Positions 46,541 to 57,700 of a DNA stretch of 64,000 nucleotides are shown here, one piece after another (position 1 is the first letter of the stretch; the number at the start of each line of letters is the position of its first letter). The stretch comes from Hordeum vulgare subsp. vulgare (taxonomy: Eukaryota; Streptophyta; Magnoliopsida; Poales; Poaceae). The stretch lies in the NCBI RefSeq assembly GCF_904849725.1, contig NC_058518.1, positions 214,780,741 to 214,844,740 of the forward strand, given 5' to 3'. The notes beneath the pieces were generated by a model. That model saw nothing but the letters and a program-made list of their open reading frames with translations. It searched no databases and was not told where the DNA came from. A program made the position numbers and the translations under genes.

Positions 46541-48574
46541 TTATGGGTAGAACTTGCGGAGGTGTTGGATGTTCTAGGTGTTTTGGATGGGAACTGCGTC
46601 TTGAGTATCCAGACGCTCGGAGCCTGGCCTAGAGACATGGACGACCTTGAATGGGCCCTCCCACATGGTCAAGAGCTTATGCATGCCCTCCTTGGATTGG
46701 ACCCGCCTTAGGATGAGATCGCCGACTTGAGGTCGTGGAGCGGATGTTGCGGCAGTGGTAGCGCCGCAAGCCCTGGTGGTACCTTGCGGCTCGGAGGAAG
46801 GCTCGGCGACGCGCCTCGTCTCCGAGGATGAGGTCCGTCCCTCGTGCAACCTCCTTTCTCTCCACATCGAACGCCATGACCCGTGGGGACCGGTGCTTGA
46901 TTTTGTGGGGAAGGACCGCCTCGGCTCCCTAGACGAGGAAGAACGGGGTTTCGCCGGTGGGTTTAGTTGCACTGGTGTGGATGGACCACAACACCGACGG
47001 GAGCGCGTCGACCCAACCCCGGCTGCAAGCCTCGAGCTTCATCTTGAAGCTCTTCACTTCGAGACCCCGCAGGACCTCCGCGTTGGTACGCACCGCCTGG
47101 CCATTGCTCCACAGATGGGGCCACCGATGCATAGCATGTGTGCATACTGAGGTTAGCACAGTAAATCTTGAAAAGCTAACTGGTGAACTGTGAACCATTA
47201 TCGGTGATGATGCGGTTGGGGACGTTGAAGTGGCTCACGAGGCCCTTGATGAACTTGACGACCAACCTGGCTGGGATTGTGAACATGGGCTCCACTTCCG
47301 CCCGGACTTGGTGAATTTGTGATGGCGACGTAGAGGTAGCGGAAGCCCCCCGCTGCGCGCGGGAAGGGCCCCAGTATGTCAAGCCCCCAATTCGCAAAGG
47401 GTTAGGAAAGCGGAATGGTCTGGAGGCCTTGCGCAGGCTGGTGGATCTGCTTCGCATGGAACTGGCAGGCCTCGCAAGACCGGACCAGCTCGGTGGCGTC
47501 GTCCAACAATGTACACCAGGAGAAACCTGACCTGAACGCCTTACCTGCGAGCATGCGCGAAGAGGAGTGATGCCCGTAGTCCCCTTCGTGGATGTCGGCC
47601 AGTAGGTCGTGCCCCTGCTCCCTGGAAATGCACCGTAGCGCAACGTCGTTCACGCGCCTGTGGTATAGGGCGTCGTCCCGTAGGTAGTAGGTCGAGGCTT
47701 GTCGTGCCACACGCTCCACGTCTTCCTCCTTGTCCGGTAATGTGCCGTGGACCAGGTATGCCCCAAGTACCTGCATCCAATCGTCGGCCTGAGCCTCCAG
47801 GGCCAAGAGCAGTCGAACCCCCGAGGCCTGGCCACAGTCCAGAGCCCCCGAGGGCGATGCTGGGGGAAGTTCCTCTCGGCGTGGCGCCGTGTCCTCAGGT
47901 GATGGTATCACGGAAAGCCTGAAGAGTCGCTCCTCAAACACGCCTGGCTCTTGAGCCGCGCGACGCGAAGCTCTTTTGGTGACGCCGTCCGCCTCCTTGT
48001 TTTCGCCTCGCCGAACGTGCTGCAGCTCCAGGCCCTGAAAACATTTCTCAATCTTACGTAACTCTTGCAGATATGCCTCCATGTGTTCGTCCTTAGGTAC
48101 GTACTCTTTGTTGTAGAAGTTGACAAGAAGCTGATAGTCGCCCATCACGGTGAGGCGTCGGACCCCCAAGGTCGTCGCCGCCTTGAGGCCGGCGACGAGG
48201 CCCTCATACGCCGGTATGTTGTCGGATACCTTCTCCCCATGTTGGAAGCAGACTTGTAGGGCGTAGCGAACCTTGTCTCCCATCCGGGAAGTGAGCAGGA
48301 CACCAGCCCCTGATCCTCTTTGCGTGAAGGCTCCGTCGAAGTGCATGGTCCATCCCTCGGGTGCCTCCACATCGGGGGCAAGGGATTGGATTCCAGCACC
48401 CGGTCCGCTCCCTTGATGACCCTGGTCATGCTGAATTCGATGTTGAAGGCCTGAAGCTCGATGTTCCATTCCGCAACCCTTCCAGCTGCGTTTTGGTTGT
48501 GTAGGATCTTCTCTAAGGGGTAGGCGGAGACGACCTTGATTGGGTGTCCTTGAAAGTAGTGATCCGGCTTGCAC
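46541..48574 (-). pseudogene. RLG-B second RNase H (aRNH) and integrase, decayed
   Basis: The aRNH lies at about 48490-48000: WTMHFDGAF, IPAYEGLVAGL, VMGDYQLLV and ENKEADG supply the D-E-D-D residues. The integrase HHCC zinc finger is in the same ORF (HEGDYGHH at about 47590, CEACQFH at about 47480). The core follows in other frames: GLDILGPF at about 47380, IITDNGSQFTS at 47180, then SATKPTGETPFFLVYG at 46950. The C-terminal domain has LTMWEGPFKV and ends NIQHLRKFYP, stop at 46541. Several frameshifts and a TAG break it. Tat elements characteristically have this extra RNase H. Confidence 0.87.
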
Positions 48575-49974
48575 GAGGCGACGAGGAGCGCTAGAAAGAA
48601 CTTATGCTTCATGGGTTAGCGTGAGCGCGCGTCCCGTAGTACCATGCTAAATAAGTACACTGGGTGCTCGACGAGCGTGTACCCGCCCGAGGCGTTATGA
48701 TCTTCGGCAACTTCAAGAGGTTGGGGTGCTTCATCGTCCGGAGGAGGAACATGGACCTCAGGAGGGATGGGCTCCTCTTGACACTATCCTTCAGTTTGGG
48801 CCTCAGGTCCTTGCGGGGGAATTGGAGCTCGTTAGTCATGCGAGCCCCAGGTGTTGCGGGTGGAGGCCCACCGGGGCTCCCCGAAGTAGCGCCCTTGCTG
48901 GCTCGCTCCTCCCTTACTGCCACCAATGCAGCGCTGGCAGAGCGGGGGTGGAAGCGAGGTACAAAAACAGAGGCCCCCGAGGGCGAGGCGCCGCCATGAA
49001 CGGTGGGCTCGTGAGGTAACGCTTGAGCTCATCGAAGGTGGCGTCGGCCTCCGACATCCACTCGAAGGGCCCCTTTCTTTTCATGATCTTGAAGAAGGGC
49101 AGGGCCCGCTCGACAAACATCGAGATGAAACGACACAAGGAGGTAACACACCCTTCCAACTTCTGCATCTCCTTGAGGGTTGTGAGCGCGCTCATCTTGT
49201 TTATGGTATTGACCTTCACTGGGTTTGCCTCGATCCCGCGGTGCGATACGAGGAAACCGAGGAGCTTCCCGATGGGACCCCGAAGACGCACTTCTCGGGG
49301 TTGAACTTCAGGTTCACCTCTCGAAGGCTGGCAAAGGTCTCCTCCAGGTCCTCCACCAGGGTTTTTGCCTGTCTTGACTTGACCACGATATCGTTGATGT
49401 AGGCCTCTGCGTTCCTCCCGAGCTGCGGTTCCAGGGCGATATGCATCAGCCGCTCGAAGGTTGCCCCGGCGTTCCGGAGCCCGAAAGGAATGCACTCGTA
49501 GGAGTATTCCTCATATGGAGAGAGGAAAGTTGTCTTCTCGATGTCCTCCACTGCCATCTTGATCTAGTGGTAGCCCGAGAATGCATCCAGGAAGAATAGG
49601 CGATCACACTCCATAGTGGAGTCCACGATCTGGTTGATGCGTGGTAGCGGGAATGGGTCTTGAGGACATGCCTTCTTGAGGTTCGTGAAGTCGACGCACA
49701 TGCGCTCCGTCCCGCACTTCTTCGGGACAACCATCGGGTTGGCCACCCATTCTGGGTAGCGCACCTCTTGAATGACCCCTACCTCCTTCAGCTTGTGCAC
49801 CTCCTGAGCGATGAACGCCTGCTTTTTTGGGGATTGCCTCCTTACCTTCTGCTTCACTAGACACGCATTTGGGCACACCATGAGGTGGTGCTCGATGAAG
49901 TCCCTTGGGACCCCCACCAGGTCGGAGGCGCTCCAGGCGAACGTGTCCTTGTTCGCCCTAAGGAAACCCACCAA
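48145..49974 (-). pseudogene. RLG-B reverse transcriptase and first RNase H, decayed
   Basis: RT N-part at 49974-49567: VRYPEWVANPMVVPKKCG, CVDFTNLKKACPQDPFPLP, DRLFFLDAFSGYH, then a TAG at 49566-49564 (CAG expected), then FLSPYEEYSYECIPFGLRNAGAT. The catalytic motif reads YINDIVV where YVDDIVV is expected, so one catalytic Asp is replaced by Asn. A one-base loss near 49270 shifts the frame into GKLLGFLVSHRGIEANP and the thumb region. RNase H remains at 48612-48145 include HYFQGHPIKVVSAYPLE and GRVAEWNIELQAF. Confidence 0.88.
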
Positions 49975-50004
49975 TGGCTTCCCTTGATCTTAAGGGTGCT
50001 TCAA

Positions 50005-50823
50005 TCAGAAGGTGAAGGTGGGGGCCGAGCTTCCTTCATTCACCCGAACTTGGTTCGTCTCCACCTGGTCTTGGGAGAACATCTGCTTCTTCTTGACTAG
50101 CGCAATGTCGTGGACGTCCTCTGGGTCCTCCACGGCGCGCTCCTCGCCCCTGAGTTTGGCATGCGCCACAACCGCGGCCTTGTAGAAGATCTTGAGGACC
50201 CGGGAGGCGTCCTTGATGTCCCCCGTGATGGTCAGCACGCCGCCGCTCCCAGGCATTTTGACGATATTGTAGCCTGGGTGCGTTGCCGCCATGAACTGCG
50301 CGAGGGCGGGGTAGTTGAATACAGTGTTGTATGGTAGGTGGAGGTGGCGAACGTCGAAGTCGATCTGCTCGCTACGAAAGTTGGAGCGGGTGCCGAACAT
50401 GATGGGGAGGCGAATCCGCCCCACAGGTGTGACGGATCCTGCCACCACCCCAGCAAAGGGATTTGAAGGCGCAAGCCACTCTCGGGGTAATCGTAGCGCG
50501 TTGAAGGCCTCCACTGAGATTACGTTGAGGCCCGTGCTGCCGTCGATGAAGGTTTTGGAGACATCCACGCCGGATATGGTTGGCGTGCACATCATAGGAA
50601 GCGTCCCGGCGGCCGTCGTGGCCTTGGGGTGATCGTCGAGGCGAGAGGTGATGTTGACCTCTGGCCACACGCGGTGTTCCCAGGGCTCGGGCCTTGGATA
50701 AGCCCCCCCCCCCCCCCCGCGTTGCAGGGAATGCTTGACGTGATGTCCGAAAGGTGGCGCCTGTGATCCGCCGAGAATGCAGCCAACCGAAGGGGTGGCC
50801 CTGCTCGCTCGGACGCCGTCCAC
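50005..50823 (-). pseudogene. RLG-B protease, with no gag upstream
   Basis: Same frame as RT, 849 bases upstream. MCTPTISGVDVSKTFIDGST replaces the usual IDSGAG/IDGGS active site (IDGSTGLNVIS), and is followed by IMFGTRSNFRSEQIDF, NTVFNYPALAQFMAATHPGY and VKMPGSGGVLTI. These blocks align with RLG-A 5780-6150. The frame starts only about 115 bp after the LTR, with Pro/Arg-rich sequence and a 16-base C run at 50705-50720. No gag domain fits in this gap. Confidence 0.82.
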
Positions 50824-50919
50824 CGCCGTGGTCCGGCGGCCATTGATGGTTACACTTGCGATGGAGTCGCCAAGTCGAGATCTAGCTCTTGTTGTCGGCG
50901 TGGAGGCACCGACACGCGC

Positions 50920-50938
50920 CCCCTACCTGGAGTGCCAC
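50920..50938 (-). other. RLG-B primer-binding site
   Basis: On the minus strand: gtggcactccaggtaggggg, directly after the LTR end. It matches the RLG-A site with one base changed in the core. Confidence 0.7.
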
Positions 50939-51816
50939 TGTCGTTTTTCTGGCTCCGCAAAACCCTAAGGATTCGAGCTGAGGGCGTGCGCGGAGACCAC
51001 TTAGAAGCTTCGGTTCACCTGAATCGTTACTCGACGAACAAGGCAAAGAATTCACTCGATGGTGATGAAGACAAGGGACATGACAGTTTACCTAGGTTCG
51101 GGCCGCTGGGAAGCGTAATACCCTACTCCTGCTTTTGTCGATTGCCTCACGAGGAAGTTAGTGGATGAACAAGTACAGTGCTTGGGAGCCTCCGGAGGCT
51201 GGGTGGTTTTGCGTGGTGCTGGTGGAAGAATGAATGGTTCGCCCCCTCTACAAGGCAACCTATACACTATTTATAGTGGCGGCCCCGGTTCTCTTCCCTT
51301 ATAGTTTCGACAGGAAGGGATCCCACAACGGCCAATTTCGAAGGGGGACAAAGGAACATGCTCCCCTGCCAAAAGGTGATTTTCGCGTGCAAAGTAGCCG
51401 CCTGTGCTGCATGGACGGGCCCGGGGATGACGTCTGCCCTACTGGAGGGCGGTGACCGCTTTGTTGCACCAGAAAGGAAACCTTTCGAAGATGACTTGGG
51501 GACCCTGGTCCGTCCTTGCCCCGCCTTGCACTAAAGGGGAAACTGCACTGTCCTACTGTCTGCTGCTCGCGTGTCCTTCCCATATGTCCTCCTTGACTCT
51601 TGAGGACGAGCCTTGCCTCGGCATATCCGCCGCTCCGGAGGGGTCCTGAGGAGCCCCCTTGCGGGTCTTGATGTCGTTCCTCCTCACGAGGCTTGACACC
51701 TCGCGAGGGCCTTGCCTTGAGTGACGACGAGCCTAAGGATGTTGGGCTGATGACGTGTGCCAGCACTGGGCCGCAGGCTGGTAGGTCTGGGTACTCACAT
51801 TCCCAGAACACCGACA
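50939..51816 (-). repeat. RLG-B 5' LTR
   Basis: 878 bp. On the minus strand starts tgtcggtgttctgggaa and ends cagaaaaacgaca. Homologous to the RLG-A LTR along its length. Confidence 0.9.
51265..51276 (-). promoter_or_regulatory. TATA box of RLG-B 5' LTR
   Basis: ctataaatagtg on the minus strand, about 540 bp into the LTR, the best TATA consensus of the A/B pair. Confidence 0.6.
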
Positions 51817-52755
51817 CCATCCAGTAAGCGGTCTCACACGCGCGGGGCCCTGGCACACCCCCTTCCTCTCTCTTACCTCACAGGCGCTATACCGCATCCT
51901 AGAAGACCCCAGACTTGCCCCTGATCGCCCCCGTGCACTCTAGCGTGGGCTGCATCCTTGTCGTCGCACAAGTGTGCGGTGGAGCAGGGGCCTTCTATAT
52001 AAGGCCTCCCCGAGCCCGATTCCCCCTATGGATCCTATCTCCCCCTCCTAATCATGCTCCGGAACACCCTAGCGTCCTCCCTTGCTCTCTGTTCTAAGGA
52101 ACGAGCCGAGCCCTGCTGATTTGGCCTGCCGCCGGTCTCTAGGTACGGCCACCCTCCAGCCCTCCTTTCCGTGTACCTGGAACTATAGTTCGTTGTTGTC
52201 ACGTTCCACTCTATTTCCCGCGTGGATTGGTGCACAAAATACTATCGGGGACCACCTCCCGAGCCTCTCCGCCGTGGCCACCTCATCGTTGTCGAAGTCC
52301 TGAGCTGCGGCGACCAAATCCACCCCTATTAGAACTGCAGCTCCTCCCTTGTTCCATTCCCGTCGCTAGCTCGCCTCATCGTGCTCCCCTTCACTGACTG
52401 TGATTCCCGCCGTCCTCGCGACACAGGTTTACAAAAACCCTAGCAAGGAGCCCCCATTCATCGGGCTCTACCTCGCCCCCGCGTCTCTCCCCTCTTGCTG
52501 ACCCCTAGGCCCTGCCCGTTAGGTTTAAACCTAGCACACGCGGGAGCACCGAGCCGCGTGCGACTGCCTTGCTGGCTGGGCTGGCTCGGGCAGCCACTCT
52601 TGGCCCGCCAGCACAGTTCCAGTTTTATTTTTATTTTTCTGCCTGATTTCTAACAATTCCACGGATTCAAATAATTGTCCAAATCTAACAATTCCACCTC
52701 CTAATTTCTTGTAATAAACCGAGCTATTTAATGATGCCACTTGTGCAATTTTTGG
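51817..52755 (+). repeat. RLG-D 3' LTR, part right of RLG-B, truncated
   Basis: Continues 33905. Aligns with 15117-15600 from 52276 on. Similarity stops near 52755 ('ttgtgcaatttttgg'), so the last ~1.9 kb of the LTR is missing. Confidence 0.8.
51996..52002 (+). promoter_or_regulatory. TATA box of RLG-D 3' LTR
   Basis: TATATAA in 'ccttctatataaggcctcc', equivalent in position to 56339-56347 of RLG-E. Confidence 0.55.
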
Positions 52756-53353
52756 AGAAACACTCCGCCTTCGGGATATGGAGGTTGAAGCCAAAGGCTG
52801 ACCCGCTTGAATTCCGGAGATCGGATGTATCGTGTTAAAGCACGACCAAAGCACGTATTAATTTTAAGACCAATTTTTGATTGGCACCAAAATACTTGAT
52901 TTAGATCGAACATCAAAGTTTTTACATAATTGTTTTTTGGCTTTTTGAGCTTATGACACTTTTGAGCTATTTGTATGTTTTCCTTTAGGAGGGGGACACC
53001 CTCATGACCGAGGTGCCCTGCATAATATTTAAGCTCGGAAGATCTTTTCTGATTCACAGCTCAGTATCTTTCCTGCCGACTTACACCTTGGAGTTGGCAA
53101 AACACACATAACATCTAGACTAGTTCCCAAGGAGATTCGATCCTCACGTTGGTCGGCCACACCCAACCTGAGTCTTGGCGATACTATGTGTCTCCAGCAT
53201 AGCTCTCGTAGTATGACATCGGTTGCCTTTAAAGTATCGGCAATATCAACGTGGGCTTGGAGTAGAGCCGAACCAACCAAAAGCCAAGGTACTCCGAGTA
53301 GTCCTCGTCAAAACATTCTTGGATATTGCCTTATATGCATCAGTTTCGAATTG
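52756..53353. other. Unclassified non-coding segment
   Basis: Mixed composition, no credible coding frame and no match elsewhere in the window. It separates truncated RLG-D from RLG-F and may be a fragment of another transposon. Confidence 0.5.
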
Positions 53354-53684
53354 TGTCTACTAATAGGAGCAGGGATCCTACAAGGGCGTGGCCCTAGGTT
53401 ATAGGGGTGGAAGGAGGATTGGAGAGACTGACGCGACCGACGACGCTACGGTGCCGTGATCGCGCGAGAGGGAGGAGCCGCTACGATGGCTATAGTTTAG
53501 GGTTTACACGCAGAAGCCGAGCAAATAGGTTTGCGACTTCTTAATCTCAAAATAGGTCTTTACATGAGTATAAATAATCTCATAGCTGCTAATAAAAATA
53601 AGATAAGTGGGCCAAGCCCCTAACTGCTATTGGGCTTAACTGCCCATAGCCAGCCGGCAGCTATAATGTGCACCGGTCATAACA
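53354..53684 (-). repeat. RLG-F 3' LTR
   Basis: On the minus strand starts tgttatgaccggtgc (53684), and probably ends at tagtagaca (53354). The start is firm because the coding frame reads into it; the end is set by the nearest TG/CA terminus and is less certain. Confidence 0.6.
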
Positions 53685-54734
53685 TCTGTCCCCGGCTACA
53701 CAAACAACTCGTCCTCGAGCTAGAAGAAAGGAAAATACTGGCAAAACTCCTCGATCTGCTCCCAAGTGGCGTCCTCCCCAGGGAGACCTTTCCATTGAAT
53801 CAAAAGGTGCCAAACACCATGGTTCAACTAAGCCTTCAACACCTTCTTTGGACCCGGAAGGAGACGACCGCTGGCGGTTGGTAGAAGAGCCGGCGAAGTC
53901 ACCAGCGGGTCACTGCGGAAAGGCTTCAATAGTCCCACATGGAAGACATCATGGATGCGGGTGCCCGGTGGCAACTGGAGCGAGTAGGCAACGCTGCCGA
54001 TGCGGTCCAACTACTGAAATGGCCCGACATAACGTGGCCCTAGCTTGCGCTTGGCCCGCAGGTCAAGCGACTACATGGTGCGGTGGAGAAGCCGCAGCCA
54101 CACCCAATCACCCACCACAAACTCTGCCTCACGGTGATGGTTGTCATAGAATTTCTTGGACAGCTAATATGCTTGGAGAAGATGTCGGCGCACCTCCACA
54201 AGGATCTCATCCCCGTTTTTGAATGGAAGAATGGGCAGTGACAATCCACCACCTCAAACGGATGGCACGCAGGGCGGAGTGGTAGGAGGTGTTGTAGCAG
54301 GACTCCGCCAAAGCGAGCCAGTCCACCCAAGCACATGGGCGATCACCTATAACACAATGTAAGTACATAGCAATCACCTTGTTCACCACTTCCGACTGGC
54401 AATCGGTCTGCGGATGAAATGTCGTGCTCAGCCGCAACTTGACACCCGTCATCTTGAAAATATCACGCCACACATTTCCGGTAAACACGGGGTCGTGGAA
54501 GCTAACGATCAACGAAGGAAACCCGTGGAGACGGACTACTCCGTCGAAAAAGGCGCACGCGATGGTGGTGGTGGTGTAGGGGGTGGCCGAGTGTGATGAA
54601 GTGTGCGTACTTGGAGAAGTGATCCGCCACCGTGAGGATGCAGGAGTTTCCACCCACCTTGGGAAGACCCTCGATGAAATCCATGGAGATATCAGTCCAA
54701 ACCTACGAGGGGATGCAACAGTCCAGCCGGCTGC
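53685..54734 (-). pseudogene. RLG-F integrase C-terminal half and chromodomain, decayed
   Basis: Begins in the integrase at the RLG-E insertion. Core motifs over several frames: MDFIEGLPKVGG, LTVADHFSKYAHFI, VRLHGFPSLIVS, TTFHPQTDCQSEVVNKVI and ESCYNTSYHSALR. The C-terminal part: HDVFHVGLLKPF at 53960, then a chromodomain WHLLIQWKGLPGEDATWEQ at about 53810-53755. The final ELFV..PGTDVMTG reads into the LTR. Several TAG stops. Confidence 0.82.
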
Positions 54735-57700
54735 TGTCACACCCTGTTTTTGCTACCACTTTCTCTATAATGCCAAAATCTGAGCTTGTTAAAACTTTTT
54801 CAAAACTAATAATGTAAGTGCCATGTTTGTCATTGAATGACTTGTGTGATGATAAAACCCAATTTCACAATATTGAATTATTTTCAAAAAGTTCTTGTTT
54901 CTAATCAGGGTAAAACCCTACTTTGAGTTGCACTACTTGCCCTTGATGGCAAGATTGGTTTCTACCAAAAGTTGGTGATTTAATTTTAACTTATTTTAGT
55001 ATTTCAAAACCACAAGATAATTATTTTTAGAATTATTTTCCTAATTAAATTACATGTCCATTTCTGAGGCCAAAATTGGTATTCCTACTTGGAAAAATAC
55101 TTTTCTGCCTTGGAAAAATCTGATTAAATTTGGAGATGATCAAAAGGACATATATTTTCCATACATAAGATTTTAAGCCCCTATTTACATTACAATTATT
55201 TGAGTAAAACCGTGAAAACCATTTCGGTCAGTTTTGACATTTTGAAATATTTCCAAAGGAAATATTCTCAATAAAATCCTTGAAAATTCCACTGGAACCC
55301 CTATGCCATATTTGGTGTCCACATAAAGTATCACTTTGATAAAGGTGATTAAAGGACCCCAAATAACCCAAAAACCCCTTCTGTCCAGATTGGAGTTAGA
55401 GCAACTCTACATAGCAAAGTTAAACCTATGATGCTGAAACTTTGCAGGAGTGCCTAATACCTCAAATGAGGGTTCCACACCAAAAATGGGATTTGTGGGA
55501 TTTAGTTTTCCCACACTCTCTTTGGAAGGGATAGATCTGGTCAAATAGTGGTGTTTTCAAGTTTACAAAGCTAAACTTGTCCAATGGAGCTCAAACTTGG
55601 TGAAACCCCATGTTTTAGCACCAAACCCAAACCTGTAAAGTTACAACACCAGTGGTGTGGTGCAACCCCCTCAAACCACTGTCGAGCACCTTCTAACAGA
55701 TGGAAAAAGCCCTCTTAGCCACAGCTAAACCCAACCCCTTTGCTCCAAACTCACAGATTAGGTGCTCAACCCCAGTCAACTAGCCCCTCACTGGTCCAAA
55801 GTGGAAATGCCAAAAACCCCAATCTGTTCAAAGATAACAGCACCAGTATTCCTTCTCTCCCTTGACCAGCCGAACCTCCCACGAGACACAAGCGGCTAGA
55901 CTCACTTCCAGCCAATGCCAGAACATGCTAGACACGTCCAAAGTGCCTCAGAGCGCACCAGCATGCTGTGGCATGCCAAAACTGTGCTCTGGGCACGATA
56001 CAGGAAGGCACCGAGGTGGGGGCGACGCTCCCGACCAGTTCCAGCCTCCCCCGAGGTGTCCAACCTCTTCCACGACAACCCCTCTGCTTCGAGAAACTAT
56101 GAGGGCCGCTACTCTCTCGCACTAGAGCTCGTGTGACATGTATCCACGCGCACCAGAACCGGCCAAGGTTGCGCGCCCACGGATGCTCGACTCCTTTCTC
56201 TCTCCCTCTCTTGCAGATGGTTCTGGTAGTCCAAAACCACGTCCTGAGACCGTGGTTTCGACCCCAGCTCCTCCCTGCACGCCCATGTGCTCCACGGTGA
56301 GTCACCAGCGCTCCCAAATCGGCTCACCGTCACGGGCCTATTTATAGACCTCCCCCTCGCTCCTGCACCCCTCAGACAACTTCACCACGACCACTAGCAG
56401 CTCCCTAGCCACCCCAGCAAACCAGCAGAGCCCCGATGCTCGAGATCGACCGAGGCCCCTGCGCCTTGGATCTCTTGTCGATCTCCGGCTACACGACGAC
56501 TCCTGCGTCCCTCGACCCACCAAATTGATCCCCTCGACCCCAGGAAGCTTTCCCCCAACTTCCCCGAGCATTTTTGTGCCCCTAGCTGCCTCCTCGACCA
56601 CCTCCCGAAACTCTTCCATTGTGGCCTCCTCGTCGCACGCGAACCCTTGCCTCTCCATCGTTGTTCCTACCCCTAGTAGGTAGGCGGCGTCATGCCGAGC
56701 CCATTTTTGTCCTCGCTGGGGCTTGAGAACGTCGGTAGCCTCGCCGGCGTGCTCCTCCTCCTCTCTGGCCAAAGGTAGGAGACGACCCCGACAGGTGTGC
56801 CCCACCTCTCGGTGGCCCAGCTCCCTCCCCCGCACTGCCCGCAGCTGCTGACCATAGGGCCCCCCACGTCAGGTTCAAACCTAACGGCGCGCGCGGTTGG
56901 GCAGGCTATCGGCTGGCCTCGGGCCCGCCTAGTTCCAGGCCGAGCCAGGCTAGGGACTTAGCCCATTTTTCTTTTATTTTTACAATCTGATTTCTATGAT
57001 TTTTATAAAAACATTTAACCAGTGTAAAAATATAATTTTTCCACTGTTATTCTTCTAAAAATATGTAGTATTTAATAAGACCTTGAGATGAATTTTTCAA
57101 ACAACTATTCTTTTTTGCAATAATAAAAAGGACTAAATTGGAATAGTTTTTCTTCTGTTTGGTTGATTTTAAAAACGTTCCTTCATTGGAAACAGAGGTA
57201 AATATTTTTCAGAATAACCACTTAGATTTATCAGTAATAAAGAGAATTTTAAAATAACTTTGTGATTTGTTTTTGAGTGAGCTATTTTTTATTTATTCTT
57301 TTGACGACTATAGAAAATCCGTGTGATGAGGGAATCAGAGCGGAAGACCTCGAAGACCTCGGATACCTAGCTGACCAAGGAAAGCAACCCTCTGACCATG
57401 ACTGAGCATATGTTATATTGCATGTTAGGATAGCAAGTATTTCCGTTGCATATGATCATAAGTGCCGATAACTCATTTGATGTGATGTTACCGATGGCTC
57501 CTCTGGAGCACATGCATTGACCTTGATCCTACCCTTTTTAGGATCATGCTATTATCATGTTGAAAAGTAATGCTAGGGTAAATAGCATGAGCATGTTGTT
57601 GGTATAAAATCAAAGATTTATGAAAAACTCATCGGGTGCCACTAATGCCCGAGAGTGATGATGAGTTAGGTGGCCACTTTCGGAGAAGTGGTGCACCCGG

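Larger units (their letters stand above)
33906..51816 (-). mobile_element. RLG-B: Tat-like Gypsy retrotransposon lacking gag, with antisense B3-like ORF
   Basis: Minus-strand element of about 8.64 kb once RLG-C (9271 bp) is removed. Order along the element: 5' LTR (50939-51816), PBS, protease, RT, RNase H, a second RNase H (aRNH), integrase, GC-rich spacer repeats, [RLG-C], tandem repeats, antisense ORF, PPT, 3' LTR (33906-34785). Flanks are ccgac (left) and ccatc (right), a poor TSD match at three of five bases. Only about 115 bp separate the LTR from the start of the protease frame, so gag is missing. A duplicated RNase H places it in the Tat lineage. Confidence 0.85.
15117..52755 (+). mobile_element. 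RLG-D: Tekay-like chromovirus, heavily interrupted
   Basis: The outer frame of the nest. Parts in order: 5' LTR (15117-16908 plus 26655-26678), PBS 26683, pre-gag ORF, gag, protease, RT, RNase H, integrase with chromodomain, PPT, 3' LTR (32466-33905 plus 51817-52755). CACTA-H sits in the 5' LTR, and RLG-B (with RLG-C inside) in the 3' LTR. Lineage is inferred from the long LTR, the tRNA-iMet-type [14 protein letters not shown] in RT and the C-terminal chromodomain. The 5' LTR lacks its first half and the 3' LTR lacks its second half, so no TSD can be checked. Confidence 0.8.
53354..54734 (-). mobile_element. RLG-F: Reina-like chromovirus, 3' part only
   Basis: Minus-strand integrase, chromodomain and 3' LTR. 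The upstream part is cut at 54734 by RLG-E; the remainder should lie beyond RLG-E's far end, outside the window. Lineage is inferred from the short (about 331 bp) LTR and the chromodomain whose end overlaps the LTR start (DVMTG). Confidence 0.75.

Noticed and set aside
46755..47193. Plus-strand ORFs opposite the RLG-B integrase
   Set aside because: Shadow frames; the minus strand has recognisable integrase motifs.
33901..51821. Perfect TSD for RLG-B
   Set aside because: Flanks ccgac and ccatc agree at only three of five bases; reported as a poor match.
52756..53353. Possible host gene fragment
   Set aside because: No frame of useful length, no splice pattern and no recognisable motif.
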